NCBI GenBank assembly: GCA_934693135.1
Contig: CAKUVA010000025.1
Span: 1-30,514, forward strand
DNA from: an uncultured Bacteroidales bacterium
Lineage (GTDB): Bacteria; Bacteroidota; Bacteroidia; Bacteroidales; UBA932
DNA: 30,514 nucleotides
Reading direction: 5' to 3'
A program made the position numbers and the translations under genes. The notes under the pieces are model-generated. The model saw only the letters and a list, made by a program, of their open reading frames with translations. It ran no database searches and had not been told where the DNA came from. This document shows positions 24,905-30,514 of this stretch, in pieces (within the stretch, counting starts at the first letter, position 1; each line of letters starts with the position of its first letter).

Positions 24905-26725
24905 ATGCTACCAATACTAACTAAAACCAAGGTAATTGCATTTGCGTGTTGTTTTGCCTTTGTCTCGTGTGTTAATGATGACTATGACTTGACCAAGGAT
25001 GTTGACACGAAAATTAATATTGATGGGGATGTCAGTGCACCGCTCGGAGACTCGGAGCTGATTCTTATCGGAGATTTTATGAACCTCGATCAGGATGACG
25101 CTGATGTTCTCAAGACTGATTTAAATGGGGACTATTATGTTTCCATCGAAGGGTCAGGTTCTGCTACGAATATAAATGTCCCGTCGTTTACTATTGATGA
25201 AGCTCTTGTGTCGGGCGGTGGTTTTGATGCGAAAATAAGGCGTTCTGACATTATTTCTCAGGTCGCTCCAGGTTCTGGCTCACTGCCACTTGATAGAATT
25301 CCTATTCCTTCAGGAGTAAAATATACAGAACAGTTCCGTGCTTCGGACACTCCTTTGGAAGTCAACCAGTCAGTGCCTGTTGAAATCGTTGATATTAAAG
25401 ATGCTTCTGCTTCAGCTGTTGCAACAGTGTCATTGCAGATGAATGTTGGAAAGGCTGTGTTGACAGGACTTTCACTTGATTTTCCTGATTATCTTGAGAT
25501 TTCATCTGTCTCTGGCACAGGTTGTACATTAGACAAGAATACCAATACACTTAGTTTCCAGAAGGTAACTATATCGACTGGAATGACTGTAGTTAAGCTA
25601 AATATATCTGGTCTTGATTTCAATAAGATGCCTGCTGGACAAGGTTTTGATGCGAAAAAGCATCGGATTATCCTAAATGATGCGGTGAAGCTCTCTGCTT
25701 TCTCTGCTGAGTTGAGTCTTTCTGATTTTGGCTCCACTATGGCAGATCTTCCGGAAACGGCTGAAATGAATATCGGAATTAATGTGCCTTCTGTCAATGT
25801 GAAGGATGTTACAGTAAAAGTCCAACCTGATATTATTCTTTCTGACCAAATTGTCAATGTAGGGACCTTACCTGATTTTATGAATGGTAGCGGAGTTGTC
25901 TTGGACTTGTATAATCCGATGATTACCATTAATGTAGATAACCGAAGCCCTCTTGCATTGAACTTGAATGCGGATATTAAGTCCATGAAGTCTGGAAGCT
26001 TGGATAAAGTCGTGCATATCGGTAATTCTGGTACTAAGCCTACAGATGCAGTAGAAATCGCTGCATCTGGTAAGACATCTGTGTTCTTGTCAAGAACAGG
26101 TGAGAATGCCCCTGTCGGAGCTCTAAATGTGAAGGTGTCGAATATCTCCGATGTTATGGAAATTGTTCCTGAAAAGATAGGTATTACCGGTATAGATGTT
26201 GAGGCTGCAGATGAATTCATAACAATTTCATCCGGAGCTTATTATCAGTTCTTCTATGATTATGCTGTTAAAGCACCTCTTGCTTTCGGGGATAAATTAA
26301 GCGTTACATATAATACTGATTTTAGTGGGTGGAATGAGACATTCAATCCTAAGGATACCGAGATTGACATAAATGTCAAACAGGCTGATCTTACATTTGA
26401 TTTTATGAATATGATTCCTCTTGGGATGGTTGTGAAAGCATCTGCAATAGATCTGTCGGGCAATATACTCAATGGCGTTGACATTCATTTCGAAGGCGAT
26501 GCATCTGTTCCGGCAGGTTCTTTGGATAAGCCTCAGTCGAAGGCGATGCATCTTGTCATGAAGGCATCTGCAGATGATTTACGTCGTATTGATGGAATAC
26601 GTCTTAAGTTAGATGCTTCGGCAAGCGACTCTAATTATCAGGGAATTTGCTTGAACAAGAATCAGGGAGTCCGCTTTTCTAATATGAAAATAAGACTGCG
26701 TGCGGCAGTAGATGTTGAACTCTAA
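24905..26725 (+). CDS. Large predicted surface lipoprotein of unknown function
   Basis: A 606-aa protein I cannot assign to a named family. The N-terminus is a lipoprotein signal with lipobox FVSC (Cys22). It is followed by VNDDYDLTKD, an acidic stretch resembling the lipoprotein export signal that sends Bacteroidetes lipoproteins to the cell surface. The rest is beta-rich and lacks membrane helices: recurring segments such as VSAPLGDSELIL, IGINVPSVNVKDVTVKV and LALNLNADIKSMKSG look like several stacked beta-sandwich modules. It ends in KIRLRAAVDVEL. It is 12 nt before a DUF5723-like outer-membrane protein, and the pairing suggests a shared complex at the outer membrane. Function unknown. Confidence 0.75.
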   Translation: MLPILTKTKVIAFACCFAFVSCVNDDYDLTKDVDTKINIDGDVSAPLGDSELILIGDFMNLDQDDADVLKTDLNGDYYVSIEGSGSATNINVPSFTIDEALVSGGGFDAKIRRSDIISQVAPGSGSLPLDRIPIPSGVKYTEQFRASDTPLEVNQSVPVEIVDIKDASASAVATVSLQMNVGKAVLTGLSLDFPDYLEISSVSGTGCTLDKNTNTLSFQKVTISTGMTVVKLNISGLDFNKMPAGQGFDAKKHRIILNDAVKLSAFSAELSLSDFGSTMADLPETAEMNIGINVPSVNVKDVTVKVQPDIILSDQIVNVGTLPDFMNGSGVVLDLYNPMITINVDNRSPLALNLNADIKSMKSGSLDKVVHIGNSGTKPTDAVEIAASGKTSVFLSRTGENAPVGALNVKVSNISDVMEIVPEKIGITGIDVEAADEFITISSGAYYQFFYDYAVKAPLAFGDKLSVTYNTDFSGWNETFNPKDTEIDINVKQADLTFDFMNMIPLGMVVKASAIDLSGNILNGVDIHFEGDASVPAGSLDKPQSKAMHLVMKASADDLRRIDGIRLKLDASASDSNYQGICLNKNQGVRFSNMKIRLRAAVDVEL

Positions 26726-26737
26726 TCACGGCTAATC

Positions 26738-28204
26738 ATGAAAAAGATTATATTAACTATATTTGTCGGCTTATCAATTGCTGCAGGCGCGATGGCACAA
26801 CAATCCTTCCGCTCAACATATTTTATGGAGGGTTATAACCTTAGACATCAGTTTAATCCGGCATTTGCGGCTCAAAGCAGTTATTTTACTTTCGGCGTTG
26901 GTGACTCTGGACTTTCGACATCAAGCAACATTGGGGTTAATAATTTCCTGTTCCCATATAATGGACAGCTTACTACATTCATGAGCTCAAGTGTAAGCGC
27001 TGATGACTTCCTCGGATCTCTTAGTACAAGTAACCGCCTTAATCTTTCTATGGACAAGAATTTGTTTTCCATAGGAATATGGGGTTCTAATGCGTTCTAT
27101 TCGTTCGATATGAATTTCAAGACATCAGCTGACTTAAGAGTGCCATATAGCTTGTTCGATTTTATGAAAAGTGCTGGAAGTCAACAGATATATGATATTT
27201 CTGACTTGTCCGCACGCATAAATAGTCGTCTGGAATTTGCGTTCGGATATTCTCGTCAAATTTCAGATATTGTCAATGTTGGAGCTCGTGTCAAGTTTCT
27301 TGTCGGACTTGCTGGAATGAATATGAACATTGATAATATGGTGGTTCGCATGAACGAGGATAAGTGGTCGATTGATTCTAAAGGCAAGATGGAGGTTTCA
27401 GGAAAGTTCATGGATATACAGACAAAAGGGGAGACTGGGGCTGATATTGATGAACCTTCTGATAGAAATATGGTGGATTTTGGAGATGGCATAAATGTTA
27501 AAGAGAATATTGGTGTAGGCGATTTTATAAATGGATTCGGTGCAGCCATAGATTTAGGTGCTGAAGCCGAAATTATTCCCGGACTTCGTGTCTCTTTGGC
27601 TGTTAATGACCTCGGATTTATGTCATGGAGAAATACTACGGTAGCAGAAACGAGCGGAAAGGGATGGACATTCGATGGGTTTACTGATGTATCATTCGAT
27701 GGAAGCAAGGACAATTCTCTTAGCGAACAATTTGGGGACCTTGTGGATGATATGTCGTCAATGCTTGATTTCGAAAGGACGAAGTTCGGAGCTTCAAGTA
27801 TATCAATGTTAGCTGCCACTATCAATTTAGGTGTCGAGTATGTCATGCCGTTCTATACGGGACTTACAGCAGGACTTCTCAGCAGTACGCGTGTAAATGG
27901 ATGCTATACTTCTACGGAGGGAAGAGTTTTCGCTAATCTGAAACCGACAGACTGGTTTAGCTTCGGTCTTAATTATGGATTGTCTACTTTCGGCTCGACT
28001 ATGGGATGTGCCATCGGTTTTCACACAAGAGGATTTAGCTGCTTTTTCGGAACTGACAGTATTGCCTTCAATTGGGCGAAGGCGACCAAAGAGGGCCTGC
28101 TTTACCCATATAAGAAGCTGAATGTAGGCATGAACTTTGGTATTTCATTCAATCTCGGTATGCGTCATGATACTGCACCCAGAAGGTCGATAATACAGCT
28201 ATAG
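26738..28204 (+). CDS. DUF5723-like outer-membrane beta-barrel protein
   Basis: A 488-aa exported protein with a Sec signal peptide (cleavage likely after AMA, before QQSF). The mature start FRSTYFMEGYNLRHQFNPAFAAQSSYFTFG is typical of the Bacteroidetes family annotated as DUF5723. The chain has many amphipathic strands, e.g. SRLEFAFGYSRQISDIVNVGARVKFL and WFSFGLNYGLSTFG, consistent with a 12- to 16-strand barrel. A polar insert at about 225-260 (GETGADIDEPSDRN) is probably a surface or periplasmic loop. It directly follows the lipoprotein gene and is probably cotranscribed. Family name is from memory; the barrel call is firmer than the DUF number. Confidence 0.75.
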   Translation: MKKIILTIFVGLSIAAGAMAQQSFRSTYFMEGYNLRHQFNPAFAAQSSYFTFGVGDSGLSTSSNIGVNNFLFPYNGQLTTFMSSSVSADDFLGSLSTSNRLNLSMDKNLFSIGIWGSNAFYSFDMNFKTSADLRVPYSLFDFMKSAGSQQIYDISDLSARINSRLEFAFGYSRQISDIVNVGARVKFLVGLAGMNMNIDNMVVRMNEDKWSIDSKGKMEVSGKFMDIQTKGETGADIDEPSDRNMVDFGDGINVKENIGVGDFINGFGAAIDLGAEAEIIPGLRVSLAVNDLGFMSWRNTTVAETSGKGWTFDGFTDVSFDGSKDNSLSEQFGDLVDDMSSMLDFERTKFGASSISMLAATINLGVEYVMPFYTGLTAGLLSSTRVNGCYTSTEGRVFANLKPTDWFSFGLNYGLSTFGSTMGCAIGFHTRGFSCFFGTDSIAFNWAKATKEGLLYPYKKLNVGMNFGISFNLGMRHDTAPRRSIIQL

Positions 28205-28247
28205 GCAATGTACTAGTCGTTATTGTATTTTAGCTTTTAGTTTATTT

Positions 28248-28300
28248 ATTACACGGAAACTTTAAAAAATGTTTGATTTTTTAATTGTTTTCCGTGTAAT
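28248..28300. repeat. 53-nt nested interrupted palindrome
   Basis: Outer arms of 12 bp are perfect (ATTACACGGAAA at 28248-28259, TTTCCGTGTAAT at 28289-28300). Inside are perfect 9-bp arms (TTAAAAAAT at 28262-28270, ATTTTTTAA at 28276-28284) around the loop GTTTG. The two stems are separated by an asymmetric internal loop of 2 and 4 nt. No T tract follows, so it is not a standard terminator, although it may block or process transcripts of the upstream pair. Otherwise the 220-nt gap 28205-28424 holds only this element and the pflB promoter. Confidence 0.8.
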
Positions 28301-28323
28301 TCGTTTAATGCTTAAGAGGGTCG

Positions 28324-28354
28324 TTGGTAGTTATGAAACTTTGATTTATATTTG
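28324..28354 (+). promoter_or_regulatory. pflB promoter
   Basis: TTG at 28324-28326, 20-nt spacer, TATATTTG at 28347-28354: both elements and the spacing match the Bacteroidetes primary sigma-factor consensus. Predicted transcription start is near 28358, giving a leader of about 67 nt. This is the best promoter in the window. I see no clear FNR-type operator. Confidence 0.8.
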
Positions 28355-28424
28355 TGAAAGTTATAATAGCGTGTTTTGTAATTTTTAGAAATTCAAAATC
28401 GCATCACTACACAAAATAAAACGA

Positions 28425-30514
28425 ATGAAAGAAATCAACTTCACGGACGGACTCTGGAACAGCGAGATCAATGTCGCTGATTTTGTTTACAACAACATTA
28501 CCCCTTACGAGGGAGATGCATCATTTCTTCAGGGATCTTCAGCCCGTACAAAGAAACTTTGGGATGAATGTCTTGCAGCACTTGAAGAGGAGCGTGAAAG
28601 AGGGGGAGTCAGGAGCATTGACCCTAAGACCATTTCCACTATTACTTCACATGCCGCCGGCTACATTGACAAGGACAATGAGCTTATTGTCGGCCTTCAG
28701 ACAGACGAACTTCTCAAGCGTGCAATCAAGCCTTTCGGAGGCTGGAGGGTAGTCGAGAAGGCTTGTCGCGAGAATGGCGTCGAGCTTGACACTAAGGTGA
28801 AGGAGATTTTTACTCATTACCGCAAGTCTCATAACGACGGTGTATTCGATGTATATACTGACGAGATTCTGAAGTTCAGAAAACTCGGATTCCTAACAGG
28901 TCTTCCTGACAATTACTCCCGTGGCCGCATCATCGGTGACTATCGCCGTATTGCTCTATATGGACTTGACCGCCTTATCGAGGCGAAGCAGCAGGATCTG
29001 AAGAACCTTACCGGCCCGATGACAGATGCCCGGATAAATCTCCGCGAGGAGGTTGCCGAGCAGATCAAGGCATTGAACGAGATGAAGCAGTTGGGCGAGA
29101 TGTATGGCCTGGAACTTGGGCGTCCGGCCGAGACTGCACAGGAGGCTGTACAGTGGGTGTATATGGGTTATCTCGCCGCAGTCAAGGAGCAGGACGGCGC
29201 TGCGATGTCGCTTGGCAATGTCTCTTCCTTCCTGGACATCTATATCCAGCGCGATCTGGAGAAAGGTCTCATAGATGAGGCTTTCGCGCAGGAACTCATC
29301 GACCAGTTCGTGATGAAACTCAGGATGGTGCGTCATTTGAGGATGCAGTCATATAACGATATTTTCGCAGGTGACCCGACTTGGGTTACCGAGGCACTTG
29401 GCGGAAGATACAATGATGGCAAGATAAAGGTCACGAAGACTTCTTTCCGTTTCCTTCAGACACTTTATAACCTCGGACCTGCGCCGGAGCCGAATATGAC
29501 AGTGCTTTGGAGCGCGTCGCTGCCGGAGGGCTTCAAGGACTTCTGCGCCAAGGTCTCTGTGGACACAAGCTCTGTCCAGTACGAAAATGACGAGCTTATG
29601 CGCAAGATACGTGGTGAAGAAGACTACGGCATCGCGTGCTGCGTATCCTATCAGGCTGTCGGCAAGGCTATCCAGTTCTTCGGTGCCAGGGCTAACCTCG
29701 CTAAGGCATTGCTCCTGGCCATTAACGGAGGCCGTTGCGAGAACACAGGTACTGTCATGGTCGAGGGTATCGAGCCGCTTAAGAGCGACGACCTGAACTA
29801 TGACGAAGTTCTGGCGAACTATAAGAAGGTTCTGCATCAGGTGGCGCGTGTATATAACGAGGCGATGAACATCATCCACTATATGCACGACAAATATGAC
29901 TACGAGCGCTCCCAGATGGCGCTTATAGATACTGACCCGAAAATCAACCTCGCTTATGGCGTGGCCGGTCTTTCCATCGCGGCTGACTCGCTTTCGGCAA
30001 TCAAGTTCGCGAAGGTGAAGGCTCACCGTAACGAGGAAGGGCTTACCGACGGGTTCGAGATTGATGGCGAGTATCCGTGCTTCGGCAATGATGATGACCG
30101 TGTGGACCTCATCGCTAAGGAACTTATACATTTCTTCAGCGGAGAGCTCAAGAAGCTTCCTGTGCACAAGAATGCCGAGCCGACATTGTCCATTCTTACC
30201 ATCACTTCCAATGTGATGTACGGAAAGAAGACAGGAGCCACTCCTGATGGGCGCGAGAAGGGCAAGGCTTTCGCTCCAGGTGCCAACCCGATGCACGGCC
30301 GTGACAGCCATGGCGCCATCGCGTCTCTCTCGTCTGTCGCCAAGCTTGACTACAATGATGCCCAGGATGGTATCAGCAACACGTTCTCCATCGTGCCTAA
30401 GTCGCTCGGGCCGACTCCGGAGGAGAGAGTCGAGAATCTCGTGACGATGATGGACGGCTATTTCGCCAAGGGAGCGCATCATCTTAATGTCAATGTCCTT
30501 AACCGCGAGATGCT
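28425..30514 (+). CDS. pflB: Pyruvate formate-lyase (formate C-acetyltransferase), 3' truncated by window end
   Basis: Glycyl-radical enzyme converting pyruvate and CoA to formate and acetyl-CoA in anaerobic fermentation. The frame opens at ATG 28425 (MKEINFTDGLWNSEINVADF) and runs off the window without a stop, giving 696 residues of a usual 740-750. The active-site cysteine pair is Cys405-Cys406 in YGIACCVSYQAVG. Other landmarks are SITDLQ-independent family segments such as RMVRHLRMQSYNDIFAGDP and GKKTGATPDGREKG. The missing C-terminus should hold the glycyl-radical loop. Codon use is strongly G/C-ending (highly expressed pattern). The activating enzyme pflA is not in the window and may lie just downstream. 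Confidence 0.96.
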   Translation, partial: MKEINFTDGLWNSEINVADFVYNNITPYEGDASFLQGSSARTKKLWDECLAALEEERERGGVRSIDPKTISTITSHAAGYIDKDNELIVGLQTDELLKRAIKPFGGWRVVEKACRENGVELDTKVKEIFTHYRKSHNDGVFDVYTDEILKFRKLGFLTGLPDNYSRGRIIGDYRRIALYGLDRLIEAKQQDLKNLTGPMTDARINLREEVAEQIKALNEMKQLGEMYGLELGRPAETAQEAVQWVYMGYLAAVKEQDGAAMSLGNVSSFLDIYIQRDLEKGLIDEAFAQELIDQFVMKLRMVRHLRMQSYNDIFAGDPTWVTEALGGRYNDGKIKVTKTSFRFLQTLYNLGPAPEPNMTVLWSASLPEGFKDFCAKVSVDTSSVQYENDELMRKIRGEEDYGIACCVSYQAVGKAIQFFGARANLAKALLLAINGGRCENTGTVMVEGIEPLKSDDLNYDEVLANYKKVLHQVARVYNEAMNIIHYMHDKYDYERSQMALIDTDPKINLAYGVAGLSIAADSLSAIKFAKVKAHRNEEGLTDGFEIDGEYPCFGNDDDRVDLIAKELIHFFSGELKKLPVHKNAEPTLSILTITSNVMYGKKTGATPDGREKGKAFAPGANPMHGRDSHGAIASLSSVAKLDYNDAQDGISNTFSIVPKSLGPTPEERVENLVTMMDGYFAKGAHHLNVNVLNREM

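Noticed and set aside
25489..26220. A 243-codon minus-strand frame inside the surface lipoprotein gene
   Set aside because: Antisense shadow with no recognisable domains; the plus-strand gene has a signal peptide, lipobox and downstream partner.
28248..28300. Palindrome as an intrinsic terminator of the DUF5723-like gene
   Set aside because: There is no T tract after the 3' arm and the outer loop is long, so it does not meet the standard criteria; listed as a repeat instead.
28341..28360. FNR-like operator near the pflB promoter
   Set aside because: TTGAT is followed by ATTTG at the FNR spacing, not ATCAA, so only a half-site matches.
29349..30482. A 377-codon open frame on the minus strand opposite pflB
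   Set aside because: It lies wholly antisense to a clearly recognised pflB frame in a G/C-ending codon region, which commonly opens antisense frames, and the translation shows no family features.

Overview
The window reads as a chromosomal segment from a member of the Bacteroidetes, most likely order Bacteroidales. The evidence is promoters with a TAnnTTTG -7 box, mostly weak or absent Shine-Dalgarno sequences, an Rnf complex in the order B-C-D-G-E-A, the alaS / M23 peptidase / MerR neighbourhood, and Bacteroidetes-type families (DUF3108, DUF5723-like, lipoproteins with an acidic stretch after the lipid-modified cysteine). I cannot assign a genus from sequence alone. There are no tRNA or rRNA genes, insertion sequences, prophage genes or CRISPR arrays, so this is mostly core genome with one accessory-looking metal-efflux operon.

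Layout. 1-1060: a ROK-family sugar kinase closed by a strong intrinsic terminator. 1094-6253 (minus strand): alaS followed by one long reading frame that joins an LptF/LptG-type permease to methionyl-tRNA formyltransferase. 6254-6385: a compact divergent promoter region. 6386-8353: two tandem paralogous membrane-anchored M23 peptidases. 8404-10344: a small MerR regulator, a Nif3-like metal protein and a coiled-coil zinc-ribbon protein. 10352-18408: dnaB, a DUF3108 protein, an RseC-like protein and rnfBCDGEA, tightly packed with several start/stop overlaps. 18451-18921: a small exported beta-rich protein with its own promoter and terminator. 19006-24856: a heavy-metal efflux operon (His/Cys-rich membrane protein, lipoprotein adaptor, HME-RND pump, TolC-like outer-membrane protein). 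24905-28204: a predicted surface lipoprotein and a DUF5723-like outer-membrane protein. 28205-28424: a noncoding region with a 53-nt interrupted palindrome and the best promoter in the window. 28425-30514: pyruvate formate-lyase, cut off by the window end.

How the genes work together. alaS and Fmt both serve translation, on the aminoacylation and initiator-tRNA formylation sides. The permease half of the fusion and the two M23 enzymes serve the envelope. RnfBCDGEA makes the membrane ferredoxin:NAD+ oxidoreductase of an anaerobe and, with pyruvate formate-lyase, points to fermentative energy metabolism. The RND operon probably exports divalent or monovalent metal ions. The most unusual item is the permease-formyltransferase fusion. 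Secondary points are the near-leaderless promoter at 6372-6386, strong Shine-Dalgarno sites confined largely to the rnf operon, the His-rich protein leading the efflux operon, and the palindrome upstream of pflB.
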